Part shown: piece by piece, positions 48,970 through 57,785 of the stretch
Layout of the letters: every line of letters starts with the position of its first letter
Numbering within the stretch: the first letter of the stretch is position 1
Assembly (NCBI RefSeq): GCF_900107045.1
Contig: NZ_FNON01000002.1
Location: 620,001 to 684,000, forward strand
Length of the DNA: 64,000 nucleotides
From: Amycolatopsis xylanica
Lineage (GTDB): Bacteria; Actinomycetota; Actinomycetes; Mycobacteriales; Pseudonocardiaceae
Direction: 5' to 3'
Program-made: the position numbers and the translations under genes
Notes under the pieces: model-generated
Told to the model about the DNA's origin: nothing
The model's database searches: none
The model's input: the letters and a program-made list of their open reading frames with translations, nothing else

Positions 48970-49318
48970 GCCGGCCCTCCCTACGCGAAAAGAGTTCGCC
49001 GCAGCGTAGCGAGTTGTCGGACAGGCGTGGGGCCGCCCGCCACATTGGCCCTTTTCGGTGTCCAACCAGCGTGACCAAGCGAAAATCGTAGCCAAACAGG
49101 TCGGTAGCAGCTGAATCATCACCCGAACGGGGCGAGATGTGATAGCCTGAGGGCGCGAATATCCATGGAGGTGGATCGCCGTGACCGGCTTGGGATGTCG
49201 CGATTGCGCACCAGGTGGGCTCGGCGTGCGCTGGTTCGCGCGCTGCGGCGGGGGTCGCCAGCTCGGCGGTTAAGGGTCGGAAGTCCCGCTTCCCGTACCC
49301 TCTCCCAAGGAATTCATC
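48970..49318. promoter_or_regulatory. Divergent control region between the Lrp regulator and the amine oxidase operon
   Basis: 349 bp with no credible gene. TTTTCG at 49052-49057 and CGAAAA at 49080-49085 form spaced inverted arms in an AT-richer patch, a candidate Lrp site. TAGCCT near 49143-49148 is a possible -10 for the oxidase, leaving a leader of about 165 nt. The oxidase ribosome site AAGGA is at 49305-49309. Confidence 0.4.
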
Positions 49319-50767
49319 ATGACCAGCTTTCTTCCTGCGCGCCGTCATATCCGCACGCCGAGCACCACCAAGACCCCGCATTTGGACGCGTTGAAAGACG
49401 CCGCGCCGCGACCGTTCTGGTTCGACAATCAACCGGCGCCCGAGCCTTGTTCCGCGCTGACCGCGGACACCACGGCGGACCTCGTCATCATCGGCGGCGG
49501 CTACACCGGACTCTGGGCCGCCTTGCAGGCCAAGGAAAACGACCCGACGCTGGACGTCGTGCTGATCGAAGCCGACACGTGCGGCTCGGCCGCGTCCGGC
49601 CGCAATGGCGGCTTCTGCGCGTCCAGTCTGACGCACGGAATCCTCAACGGCATCGACCGTTTCGAAAAGGAAATGCCCGAGCTGGAAAAGCAGGGGCTCG
49701 AGAATCTCGACGAAATCGAAGCGGCCGTCAAAAAGTACGGCATCGACTGCGATTTCCAGCGTTCCGGCGAGCTGGACGTCGCCACCGAGCCGTGGCAGCT
49801 CGACGAACTCGCCCGCTCGGCCATGCTCGCCGAGGCGCTCGGCCATGACGTCGCGCTGCTCGACGCCGCCGAGACCCGCGCGGAGGTCAACTCGCCGACC
49901 TACCTCGGCGCGCTCTACATGCCGCGCAGTGTCGCGATGCTCGATCCGGCCCGCCTCGCGTGGGGCCTGCGCGAAGCCTGCCTCGAGCTCGGCGTCCGGA
50001 TCTACGAGTGGACCAAGGCGCTGGAACTCGACGAGGTCCGCAACGGGATCGAGGTCCGCACGCCGTACGGCAAGGTCCGCGCGGCCCGCGGAATCCTTGC
50101 CACGAACGGATTTCCGCCGCTGCTCAAGCGGCTCAAGAACTACATCGTGCCGGTGTACGACTACGTGCTCGTCACCGAGCCGCTCACCCAGGCGCAGCTC
50201 GACAGCATCGGCTGGAAGGCGAGACAGGGCGTCGGCGACTCGGCCAACCAGTTCCACTACTACCGCCTCACCGAGGACAACCGGATCCTCTGGGGCGGTT
50301 ACGACGCGATCTACTACTACGGCGGCCCCGTCCGCAGCGAGCTGACGCTGCGCGCCGACACCTACGCCGTGCTCGCCGATCACTTCTTCGAGACGTTCCC
50401 GCAGCTCGCGGGCATCAAATTCACGCACAGGTGGGGTGGCGTGATCGACACCTGCAGCCGGTTCTGCCCGTTCGTCGGCACCGCGATGGGCGGACGGCTC
50501 GGCTACGCGCTCGGCTTCACCGGCCTCGGCGTCGGCGCGACGCGGTTCGCCGCCGGCGCGCTGCTCGACCAGCTCTACGGCCGCTACACCGACCGCTCGC
50601 GGCTGCACTTGATGAACTCGAAGCCGTTGCCGCTGCCGCCGGAGCCGTTCCGCTGGATCGGGATCCAGCTGACCAGGTGGTCGCTCAACCGGGCCGACGC
50701 CAACAGCGGCCGCCGCAACCTCTGGCTCCGGACACTCGACCGGTGCGGTCTCGGCTTCGATTCCTAG
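49319..50767 (+). CDS. FAD-dependent amine oxidase (DAO family, PuuB-like)
   Basis: A 482-residue D-amino-acid-oxidase-fold flavoprotein similar to gamma-glutamylputrescine oxidase. FAD motif 'LVIIGGGYTGLWAALQAKE' lies at about 55-73 and 'GSAASGRNGGFC' near 90, the latter typical of PuuB/OrdL. C-terminal 'HRWGGVIDTCSRFCPFVG' and 'GFTGLGVGATRFAAG' complete the FAD site. With the aldehyde dehydrogenase and permease downstream it fits oxidation of putrescine or a derivative. No gamma-glutamylputrescine synthetase gene is in the window. AAGGA precedes the ATG. Confidence 0.9.
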   Translation: MTSFLPARRHIRTPSTTKTPHLDALKDAAPRPFWFDNQPAPEPCSALTADTTADLVIIGGGYTGLWAALQAKENDPTLDVVLIEADTCGSAASGRNGGFCASSLTHGILNGIDRFEKEMPELEKQGLENLDEIEAAVKKYGIDCDFQRSGELDVATEPWQLDELARSAMLAEALGHDVALLDAAETRAEVNSPTYLGALYMPRSVAMLDPARLAWGLREACLELGVRIYEWTKALELDEVRNGIEVRTPYGKVRAARGILATNGFPPLLKRLKNYIVPVYDYVLVTEPLTQAQLDSIGWKARQGVGDSANQFHYYRLTEDNRILWGGYDAIYYYGGPVRSELTLRADTYAVLADHFFETFPQLAGIKFTHRWGGVIDTCSRFCPFVGTAMGGRLGYALGFTGLGVGATRFAAGALLDQLYGRYTDRSRLHLMNSKPLPLPPEPFRWIGIQLTRWSLNRADANSGRRNLWLRTLDRCGLGFDS

Positions 50768-50773
50768 TCCAAG

Positions 50774-50841
50774 AAGGTCAAGCAACTACCGAATACGTAG
50801 TTTGACGAACTTAATTCAGCGGAAAAGCTTGTCTTGACCTT
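50774..50841. promoter_or_regulatory. Spaced inverted repeat between the oxidase and dehydrogenase genes
   Basis: AAGGTCAAG (50774-50782) and CTTGACCTT (50833-50841) are perfect 9-bp inverted arms. They enclose a second stem, AACTAC (50784-50789) with GTAGTT (50797-50802). The right arm contains TTGACC, a possible -35. It may be an internal promoter with an operator; binding protein unknown. Confidence 0.4.
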
Positions 50842-50865
50842 GTTCGGCTGTCACCATCGACGCCC

Positions 50866-52290
50866 ATGGCCGAGTCTTTCGCGATCACCAACCCTGCCAG
50901 CGGAGAGCTGATCGAACAGATCCAGCTCGCCGAAGTCGCCGACGTCGACGTCGCGGTCCGGAAGGCCCGCGACGCGCAACGCGACTGGGCCCGTACCTCA
51001 CCCGGCGAGCGCGCGGCGGTCCTGTTGAAGGTCGCGAACCTCCTGGAGGAGCGCGCCGACGAGTTCGCGCTGACCGAGACCAGGCAGTGCGGGAAGCCGA
51101 TCAAGCTGTCGAAGGAATTCGACGTCCCCGGCACCATCGACAACGCCGCGTTCTTCGCGGGCGCGGTCCGCTCGCTCGAGGGCAAGGCGTCCGGCGAGTA
51201 CTCGGCCGACCACACCTCGACGATCCGCCGCGAGGCGGTGGGCGTGATCGGCTCGATCGCGCCATGGAACTACCCGCTGAACATGGCGGGCTGGAAGGTC
51301 TTCCCGGCGCTCGCGGCGGGCAACGCGGTGGTCATCAAGCCCGCCGAAATCACCCCGCTGACCACGGTCATGCTGGCGCAAGCGTTTGCGGACGCCGGGC
51401 TGCCCGACGGGCTGCTCACCGTCCTCATCGGCCGGGGCCGCGACGTCGGCGAGGCGCTGGTGAGCCACGAGTACGTCGACATGGTCTCGTTCACCGGCTC
51501 GACCCCGGTCGGCAGGCGGATCGCCGAACTGGCCGCCCGCGCGCCGAAGCGGGTCCACCTCGAACTCGGCGGCAAGGCCCCGTTCCTGGTCTTCGACGAC
51601 GCGAGCCTCGAAGCCGCGGTGCACGGCGCCGTCGCCGGAGCGCTGCTCAACGGCGGCCAGGACTGCACCGCCGCCACCCGCGCGTACGTCCAGCGGCCGC
51701 TGTTCGACGCCTTCGTCGAAGGTGTCGCCGAGGTGATGCGGTCGGTCAAGATGGGCAACCCCGAGGACCCCGCCACCGACCTGGGCTCGCTCGTGTCGGC
51801 CACGCAGGCCGAGCGGGTGCACGGTTTCGTCAGCCGCGCGCTCGACCAGGGCGCGAAGGCGGTCGTCGGTGGCGGCGCCCCGCGTGGCGCGTTCTACGAG
51901 CCGACGCTCATCGTCGGCGCCGCGCACGAGTCCGAGATCGTGCAGGACGAGGTGTTCGGGCCGGTGCTCGCCGCGGTGCCCTTCGATTCCGACGACCAGG
52001 GGCTCGCGCTGGCGAACGACACCCGATACGGTCTGGCGGCTTCCGCCTGGACCAGCGACGTGTTCCGCGCGGGGCGAGCCAGCAGGGAAATCGCCGCCGG
52101 GTGCGTCTGGATCAACGATCACATCCCGATCGTGAGCGAGATGCCGCACGGCGGGATGAAGGCGTCCGGGTACGGCAAGGACATGTCGTCCTACGCGTTG
52201 GAGGAGTACACCGTCGTGAAACACGTGATGAGCGAGAACACCGGCGTCGCGCGTAAGCCATGGCACCGGACGGTGTTCTCCCATGGCTGA
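50866..52290 (+). CDS. Aldehyde dehydrogenase (gamma-aminobutyraldehyde/betaine aldehyde type)
   Basis: A 474-residue NAD(P)+-dependent aldehyde dehydrogenase. Catalytic Cys267 is in 'NGGQDCTAATR' (the GQDC form is typical of 4-aminobutyraldehyde dehydrogenases) and general base Glu233 in 'HLELGGKAP'. The nucleotide loop 'SFTGSTPVGRRI' and 'PWNYPLNMAGWK' are standard. It would oxidise the aldehyde produced by the upstream amine oxidase, giving GABA or its conjugate. It overlaps the permease gene by 8 bp. Confidence 0.94.
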   Translation: MAESFAITNPASGELIEQIQLAEVADVDVAVRKARDAQRDWARTSPGERAAVLLKVANLLEERADEFALTETRQCGKPIKLSKEFDVPGTIDNAAFFAGAVRSLEGKASGEYSADHTSTIRREAVGVIGSIAPWNYPLNMAGWKVFPALAAGNAVVIKPAEITPLTTVMLAQAFADAGLPDGLLTVLIGRGRDVGEALVSHEYVDMVSFTGSTPVGRRIAELAARAPKRVHLELGGKAPFLVFDDASLEAAVHGAVAGALLNGGQDCTAATRAYVQRPLFDAFVEGVAEVMRSVKMGNPEDPATDLGSLVSATQAERVHGFVSRALDQGAKAVVGGGAPRGAFYEPTLIVGAAHESEIVQDEVFGPVLAAVPFDSDDQGLALANDTRYGLAASAWTSDVFRAGRASREIAAGCVWINDHIPIVSEMPHGGMKASGYGKDMSSYALEEYTVVKHVMSENTGVARKPWHRTVFSHG

Positions 52291-53824
52291 GACGGTGCTG
52301 ACCAAGGTCGAGGCGCCCGCGGGCAAGGGCCTGCGCACCGGCGCGCTGAACATGATGTCCTCGGTGGTCATCGGCATGTCGTCGACGGCGCCCGCCTACT
52401 CGATCGCCGCGACGCTCGGGCTGATCGTGCTGGCGGGCACGGGGTTCAAGGCGGCGTCGCTGGTGCTGCTCGCGTTCATCCCGGTGCTGTTCGTGGCGTT
52501 CGCGTTCCGCGAGCTGAATTCGGTCGAACCGGACTGCGGCACCAACTTCACCTGGGCGACGCGCGCGTTCGGCAGCCGCGTCGGCTGGCTGACCGGCTGG
52601 GTGGTGACGGTCGCGCAGCTGCTGGTGATGACCAGCCAGTCCGCCATCTCCGGCAAGTACACGCTGCTGCTGTTCGGCGCCGACGAGCTGGCCAACAACC
52701 GCGTGGTGACCACCGCGGTCGGCGTGCTCTGGCTGATCTTGCTGTGTTACCTGTGCTTCCGGGGCATCGAGATCTCCGCGCGGGTGCAGTGGGTGCTGCT
52801 GGCCGTGGAACTGGTGGTGCTGGCTGTGTTCTCGGTGGTCGCGCTGGTCCGCGTGTTCAGCGGGACGGCAGGTGACCAGGCGACGACGCCTTCGTGGAGC
52901 TGGCTGTGGCCGTCCGGCATCGGGTTCTCGTCGTTCGTCTCGGCGGTGCTGCTGGCCGTGTTCATCTACTGGGGCTGGGAAAGCTCGGTGTCGGTGAACG
53001 AGGAGTCGGCCGACCCGAAGCGCGGGCCCGGCAAGGCGGCGGTGCTGTCCACGGTGCTCTTGGTGGTCAACTACCTGCTGGTGACGATCGCCGCGCTGTC
53101 CTTCGCGGGGGTCGGCACGGACGGGATCGGCCTCGGCAACGAGAAGAACGCCGACGACGTGCTCGCCGGGCTCGGCGACGCCGTGTTCGGGTCGAACGGC
53201 TTCGGCGCGGTGATGGGCTTCCTGCTGGTCATCTCGGTGCTGACCAGCGCTGCGGCGGCCTCGCAGGCGACGGTGATGCCCGCCGCGCGCACGATGCTCT
53301 CGATGGCCAGCCATGGCGCGCTGCCCAGGTCGTTCGCGAAGGTGCACCCGCGCTTCCAGACGCCGTCGGTGTCGACTTGGGTGTTCGGGCTCGTGTCCTT
53401 TGTGCTCTATGTCGGCTTGTCGCTGTGGAGCGACAACATCCTGTCCGACTCGGTCGACGCGGTCGGGCTGACGATCGCCATCGAGTACACGGCGACGGCG
53501 CTCGCGTGCGTCTGGGTGTTCCGCAAGACGTTGTTCGCGAGCGTGCGCAACTTCTTCCTGCGCGGGGTCTTCCCGTTCGTCGGCGGGATCTTCTTCGCGG
53601 TGATCCTGGTGGCGGCGCTGATCGAGTACGCGAAGCCGGACGCGGGCGAGACGACGGTGTTCGGCATCGGCGGGCCCGCGGTGATCGGCGTGGTGGCGAT
53701 CTTCCTCGGGGTGCCGCTGATGCTGGTGATCCACCGGGCCTGCCGCGACTTCTTCGCCGGACGGCGGCTGCCGCGCGGCTTCGTCCACGGCGACGAAGCC
53801 GCCATCACGCCGAGGGGGTCGTGA
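52283..53824 (+). CDS. APC-superfamily amino acid/polyamine permease
   Basis: A 513-residue transporter with about twelve membrane helices. 'MSSTAPAYSIAATLGLIVLA' near the first helix and 'YWGWESSVSVNEESADPKRG' (partly conserved substrate and gating segments) mark the APC family. Translation is coupled to the dehydrogenase by an 8-bp overlap. It probably brings in the amine or amino acid consumed by the operon. The stop codon TGA is part of the family B palindrome. Confidence 0.93.
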   Translation: MAETVLTKVEAPAGKGLRTGALNMMSSVVIGMSSTAPAYSIAATLGLIVLAGTGFKAASLVLLAFIPVLFVAFAFRELNSVEPDCGTNFTWATRAFGSRVGWLTGWVVTVAQLLVMTSQSAISGKYTLLLFGADELANNRVVTTAVGVLWLILLCYLCFRGIEISARVQWVLLAVELVVLAVFSVVALVRVFSGTAGDQATTPSWSWLWPSGIGFSSFVSAVLLAVFIYWGWESSVSVNEESADPKRGPGKAAVLSTVLLVVNYLLVTIAALSFAGVGTDGIGLGNEKNADDVLAGLGDAVFGSNGFGAVMGFLLVISVLTSAAAASQATVMPAARTMLSMASHGALPRSFAKVHPRFQTPSVSTWVFGLVSFVLYVGLSLWSDNILSDSVDAVGLTIAIEYTATALACVWVFRKTLFASVRNFFLRGVFPFVGGIFFAVILVAALIEYAKPDAGETTVFGIGGPAVIGVVAIFLGVPLMLVIHRACRDFFAGRRLPRGFVHGDEAAITPRGS

Positions 53825-53863
53825 GTGTTTTGACCGGTTAGAACCGGCCATATCACTCACGAG
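53818..53863. repeat. Family B palindrome, copy 6
   Basis: Arms 53818-53839 and 53842-53863 around AG, with several mid-arm mismatches (TTTTGA against CATATC). The outer GTCGTGAGTG and inner CCGGTT blocks remain. The permease stop TGA (53822-53824) lies in the left arm. The convergent GMC gene stops at 53868. Confidence 0.88.
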
Positions 53864-53867
53864 TCCT

Positions 53868-55436
53868 TTAGCCGCGGATGAGGTCGGCGGCCTTCTCGGC
53901 GACCATGATCGTGGGGGCGTTGGTGTTGCCGCGCGGGACGACGGGCATCACCGACGCGTCCGCGACGCGCAGGCCGTCGACGCCGCGGACCCGCAGCGAC
54001 GAGTCCACGACCGCGTTCTCGCTGGAGCCCATCGCGCAGGTGCCGACCGGGTGATAGAGGGTCTGCGTGTTCTCGCGGGTGTGCTCGGCGAGTTCGTCGT
54101 CGGTGAGGTCGTGGTGGTCCGGCAGGAACGGCTTGTCCAGGTAACGGGCGAGCGGGCCGGACTTGCCGATCTCGATCAGGTCGCGCAGGCCCTGGAGCAT
54201 CGCGTCGAAGTCGGCGGATTCGGCGTAATAGGCCGGGTCCAGCAGCGGGCGCCACAACGGGTTCGCGGACTTCAGCCGGAGACGGCCTCGGCTCGCGACG
54301 TCGACCAGCGTCGCCGCGGACGTGAAGCCGGGCGTGGTCGGCTCGCGGAAACCGTTGTCGTAGAACAAGGTCGGGGCCACGTGGATCTGCATGTTCGGCG
54401 GCGCCGACTCCGACAGCGTCGAGTAGAACGCGCCCGCCTCGCCGATGTTGGACGACAGCGGGCCACGCTTGGTCAGCTTGTAGCGGATCATCCCGGCCGG
54501 GGTCGCGGAGTCGACGATGTCCGAAGTGTCCTTAGTGGACCAGATGATGCCGCAGGCCGGGTGATCGTGCAGGTTCTCGCCGACACCGGGCAGGCCGACG
54601 ACGACGTCGATGCCATGCTCACGCAGGTGCTCGGCCGGGCCGATGCCGGACAGCATCAGCAGCTGCGGTGAGTTGATCGCGCCGCCGCACAGCACGACCT
54701 CGGCCGACGCGCGCACGTCGACCGAAACCCCGCCGGACAGGTACGAAACCCCGACCGCGCGGGTGCCCTCGAGCAGGACCCGGGTCGTCTGGGCGTTGGT
54801 GCGCACGGTTAGGTTCGGGCGCCCCAGCGCAGGCCGGAGGTAGGCGTCGGCCGTCGACCAGCGCTGCCCCTTCTTGCAGGTCACCTGATACTGCCCGGCG
54901 CCTTCCTGCGAGACGCCGTTGAAGTCGTCCGTGCGCTTCAGGCCCCAAGCGACCGCCGAGTCCACCCAGGCCTCGGAAAGCTCGTGCGTGAAACGCCGGT
55001 CTTCGACGTGCAGCGGGCCGTCCGTGCCGTGCAGCTCGCCGCCGAGGCGCTGGTTTCCCTCGGCGCGCTTGAAGTACGGGAGCACGTCGTCGAAGCCCCA
55101 GCCCGCACAGCCGTGCGCGTCGCGCCAGTTGTCGTAGTCCGCGCGGTTGCCGCGGATGTAGATCATCGCGTTGATCGAGGAGCAGCCGCCGAGCACCTTG
55201 CCGCGTGGCCAGTACGCGGTCTTGCCGGTGTGCTTCTGCTCGACCGTCTCGTAGTTCCAGTCCCACTGGGTCTTGAACAGCGCCGCGAAGGCCGCCGGGA
55301 TGTGGATCTCGTCCGCGGTGTCCTCGCCACCCGCCTCGAGGAGCAGCACCTTCGCCGCCGGGTCCTCGCTCAGGCGGTTCGCCAGCACACAGCCCGCGCT
55401 GCCCGCACCGACGATGACGTAATCGAAGGACTCCAC
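53868..55436 (-). CDS. GMC-family FAD oxidoreductase (choline dehydrogenase-like)
   Basis: A 522-residue glucose-methanol-choline oxidoreductase. FAD motif 'IVGAGSAGCVLANRLSEDP' (8-26), the GMC signature 'GKVLGGCSSINAMIYIRG', and the C-terminal 'HPVGTCAMG' and 'VPRGNTNAPTIMVAEK' with catalytic His/Asn are present. Such enzymes oxidise alcohols, including choline to betaine aldehyde. It is convergent with the amine catabolic operon; an adjacent aldehyde dehydrogenase could in principle use its product, but no betaine genes are otherwise evident. Confidence 0.93.
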   Translation of the reverse strand: MESFDYVIVGAGSAGCVLANRLSEDPAAKVLLLEAGGEDTADEIHIPAAFAALFKTQWDWNYETVEQKHTGKTAYWPRGKVLGGCSSINAMIYIRGNRADYDNWRDAHGCAGWGFDDVLPYFKRAEGNQRLGGELHGTDGPLHVEDRRFTHELSEAWVDSAVAWGLKRTDDFNGVSQEGAGQYQVTCKKGQRWSTADAYLRPALGRPNLTVRTNAQTTRVLLEGTRAVGVSYLSGGVSVDVRASAEVVLCGGAINSPQLLMLSGIGPAEHLREHGIDVVVGLPGVGENLHDHPACGIIWSTKDTSDIVDSATPAGMIRYKLTKRGPLSSNIGEAGAFYSTLSESAPPNMQIHVAPTLFYDNGFREPTTPGFTSAATLVDVASRGRLRLKSANPLWRPLLDPAYYAESADFDAMLQGLRDLIEIGKSGPLARYLDKPFLPDHHDLTDDELAEHTRENTQTLYHPVGTCAMGSSENAVVDSSLRVRGVDGLRVADASVMPVVPRGNTNAPTIMVAEKAADLIRG

Positions 55437-55542
55437 GTTGGCCTCCAGCTAGTTGGCGCTGTGTCAATAAACCACACCTCGCCCCGATTGAAAAGTGACG
55501 CTCCGGGGCACCCTGATTACACACCCAATCGGGAGGCAAGTC

Positions 55543-55974
55543 ATGAAGTGGAGGACAGCAGCGACACTCGTAGCAGGCATGGCGGCTACGACGGCTCTCA
55601 TCGCGACACCCGCGCAGGCGGCGGGCGCACCGTGTTCGGCGCAAGCCAAGGCCTGCTTACAGCTCCATACGAACACCGCGTGGCTGATGGACAACGGGGA
55701 AGTCACCTACGGCGGTGTCCCGGTCACCACCGGCCGTAAGGGCTACGCCACGCCGACCGGCACCTTCCATGTCCAGTACAAGGACATCGATCACTACAGC
55801 AAGCAGTTCAACGGCCCGATGCCGTACTCGGTCTTCTTCACCACCAACGGCATCGCGTTCCACCAGGGCAGCCTGAAGGTGAAGTCGCACGGGTGCGTGC
55901 ACTTGTCCAAGCCCGCGGCTGTGACCTTCTTCAACACCCTCCAGCCAGGGGACATCGTCCAAGTAGTCTCCTGA
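55543..55974 (+). CDS. Secreted L,D-transpeptidase (YkuD/ErfK family)
   Basis: A 143-residue exported protein. The signal peptide ends at 'TPAQA' near residue 26. The YkuD domain has His107 ('AFHQGS') and the catalytic 'SHGCVHLS' with Cys118. Such enzymes form 3-3 cross-links in peptidoglycan or attach proteins to it; it is small, without a binding module. GGGAGG at 55531 fixes the ATG at 55543. An 8-bp inverted repeat (55483-55490 with 55526-55533) would pair with that ribosome site. It lies 2 bp before purS. Confidence 0.92.
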   Translation: MKWRTAATLVAGMAATTALIATPAQAAGAPCSAQAKACLQLHTNTAWLMDNGEVTYGGVPVTTGRKGYATPTGTFHVQYKDIDHYSKQFNGPMPYSVFFTTNGIAFHQGSLKVKSHGCVHLSKPAAVTFFNTLQPGDIVQVVS

Positions 55975-55976
55975 TC

Positions 55977-56213
55977 ATGCGAGTTGTCGTGGACGTGATG
56001 CCCAAGCCGGAGATCTTGGACCCGCAGGGGCAGGCGGTAGCCGGGGCGCTCCCGCGCCTCGGCTTCCACGGCGTCACCGCGGTACGCCAGGGCAAGCACT
56101 TCGAGCTCGAGGTCGACGACACGGTCGACGACGAGACGCTGGCCAAGATCGCCGAGGGCTTCCTCGCGAACCCGGTCATCGAGCAGTGGACCGTCCGCCG
56201 GGTCGACGCGTGA
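55977..56213 (+). CDS. purS: Phosphoribosylformylglycinamidine synthase subunit PurS
   Basis: A 78-residue PurS, counterpart of Rv0787A, with the family's '[19 protein letters not shown]' opening and '[15 protein letters not shown]'. It bridges the glutaminase PurQ and the synthetase PurL in the FGAM synthase complex of purine synthesis. It begins 2 bp after the L,D-transpeptidase stop and overlaps purQ by 4 bp (GTGA). Confidence 0.96.
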   Translation: MRVVVDVMPKPEILDPQGQAVAGALPRLGFHGVTAVRQGKHFELEVDDTVDDETLAKIAEGFLANPVIEQWTVRRVDA

Positions 56214-56887
56214 GCGCGCGGATCGGCGTCATCACCTTTCCCGGCAGCCTCGACGATGGCGACGCCGCCCGCGCGGTGCGCTACGCCGACGCGGAGGCCG
56301 TGAGCCTCTGGCACGCCGACGCCGACCTCAAGGGTGTCGACGCGGTGATCATCCCCGGCGGCTTCTCCTATGGCGACTACCTGCGCGCCGGCGTCATCGC
56401 CCGGTTCGCGCCGGTCATGACCTCGGTGATCGAGGCCGCGCGCCGGGGGCTGCCGGTGCTCGGCATCTGCAACGGCTTCCAGATCCTGTGCGAGGCCGGG
56501 CTGCTGCCCGGCGCGATGGTCCGCAACGCGGGCCTGCACTTCATCTGCCGTGACCAGTGGCTGCGCGTCGAGAACACCGAGACCGCGTGGACCGGCCGGT
56601 ACGAGCAGGGCGCCGAGATCCTCGTCCCGATGAAGAACATCGACGGCTGCTATGTGGCCGAGCAGTCCACTTTGGACGAGCTGGAGGCCGAAAACCGGGT
56701 GGTGGTCCGGTATGTCGACGGCAACCCGAACGGCTCACGCAACGACATCGCGGGCATCCGCAGCGAGAACGGCCGGGTGGTCGGCCTGATGCCGCACCCG
56801 GAGCACGCGATCGACGCGCTCACCGGCCCGTCCGACGACGGGCTCGGCATGTTCTATTCGGTGGTCGACACCCTGGTCAACGTCTGA
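56210..56887 (+). CDS. purQ: Phosphoribosylformylglycinamidine synthase glutaminase subunit PurQ
   Basis: A 225-residue class I glutaminase, counterpart of Rv0788. The nucleophile is Cys87 in '[10 protein letters not shown]', with His and Glu in 'MPHPEHAID'. It releases ammonia from glutamine for PurL. The GTG start overlaps the purS stop. Its 3' end overlaps the convergent hydrolase gene by 34 bp. purL lies 4.3 kb downstream, separated by a hydrolase and an ABC exporter on the other strand. Confidence 0.97.
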   Translation: MSARIGVITFPGSLDDGDAARAVRYADAEAVSLWHADADLKGVDAVIIPGGFSYGDYLRAGVIARFAPVMTSVIEAARRGLPVLGICNGFQILCEAGLLPGAMVRNAGLHFICRDQWLRVENTETAWTGRYEQGAEILVPMKNIDGCYVAEQSTLDELEAENRVVVRYVDGNPNGSRNDIAGIRSENGRVVGLMPHPEHAIDALTGPSDDGLGMFYSVVDTLVNV

Positions 56888-57726
56888 GAGACGTGCGCGA
56901 GGATGGCCGGGACGGCGACGTCCCAGGCCGTGCGCGGCAGCTCGTGGCCGACCTTGTCCAGCATCACCAGCTCGGCGCCCGGGATCTTGCCAGCCAGGTA
57001 GATCCCGTGCTCCAGCGGGAAAAGCGGGTCCTCGGTGCCGTGCAGGACCAGCGTCGGCGCGGTGATCGCCGAGATGTCCCGCTTCGCGCCGGAGGTCTTG
57101 TCCATCACGTTGTGGTTGGTCATGCTCGACTCGTAGTTCGCCGTCCGCTCGAACATGCGCTCCACCCGCGCGCGCAACGCGGCGTCGTCGCGGGCGTGTG
57201 ACCCGGCCAGCCGCCGGTCCAGCTCGACCCAGTAGTCGACTATCGACTCGCGGCTCGACCAGTCCGGCGTCGGCGCGTTCATGAAGTAGTCGAGCAGCTC
57301 TTCGGTCATCGGCGGCAGGTCGTCGCCGTACTCCGCGCTGGTGGTGGTCGAGATCAGCGTCAGCGACGCGACCCGCTCGGGGTGATCGGCGGCGACCAGC
57401 TGCGCGAGGCCGCCGCCCATCGAGATGCCGACGAAGTGCGCTTTGAACACGCCGAGCTCGTCGAGCAGCGCCAGCGCGTCCGCGGCCAGGTCGAGCCCGC
57501 CGTAGCCGGGTGCGCCGGGCGGATACCCGACCGAGCGGCCGGTGTCGCGGTAGTCGAAGCGGATGACGTACCTGCGGTCGGCCGCGAGCCGGGCGCAGAA
57601 CTCGTCTTCCCAGACCAGCATCGAGCTGGACATACCCGCGAGCAGCAGTATCGCCGGGTCACCGGGCGCGCCGAAGGTCTCGACACAGAGCTCGACGCCG
57701 TTGGCGTGCACGATCCGTTCCGGCAT
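56854..57726 (-). CDS. Alpha/beta hydrolase (methylesterase-like)
   Basis: A 290-residue cytosolic alpha/beta hydrolase. The triad is visible as Ser in 'GISMGGGLA', Asp in 'HGTEDPLFP' and His in 'KVGHELP'. It resembles RdmC/aclacinomycin-methylesterase-like proteins. The ATG at 57726 has GGGGG seven bases upstream and gives the usual N-terminus '[13 protein letters not shown]'. Its last 34 bp are antisense to the end of purQ. Substrate unknown. Confidence 0.9.
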   Translation of the reverse strand: MPERIVHANGVELCVETFGAPGDPAILLLAGMSSSMLVWEDEFCARLAADRRYVIRFDYRDTGRSVGYPPGAPGYGGLDLAADALALLDELGVFKAHFVGISMGGGLAQLVAADHPERVASLTLISTTTSAEYGDDLPPMTEELLDYFMNAPTPDWSSRESIVDYWVELDRRLAGSHARDDAALRARVERMFERTANYESSMTNHNVMDKTSGAKRDISAITAPTLVLHGTEDPLFPLEHGIYLAGKIPGAELVMLDKVGHELPRTAWDVAVPAILAHVSQTLTRVSTTE

Positions 57727-57785
57727 ACTTGCCCCCAAGCATGTTGTGTACGACGTCCACTTTGCCATGGACGCCGTACCCAAAG

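Noticed and set aside
49165..49848. 227-codon open frame beginning in the leader of the amine oxidase gene
   Set aside because: It continues through the oxidase gene in another frame with Arg-rich shadow composition.
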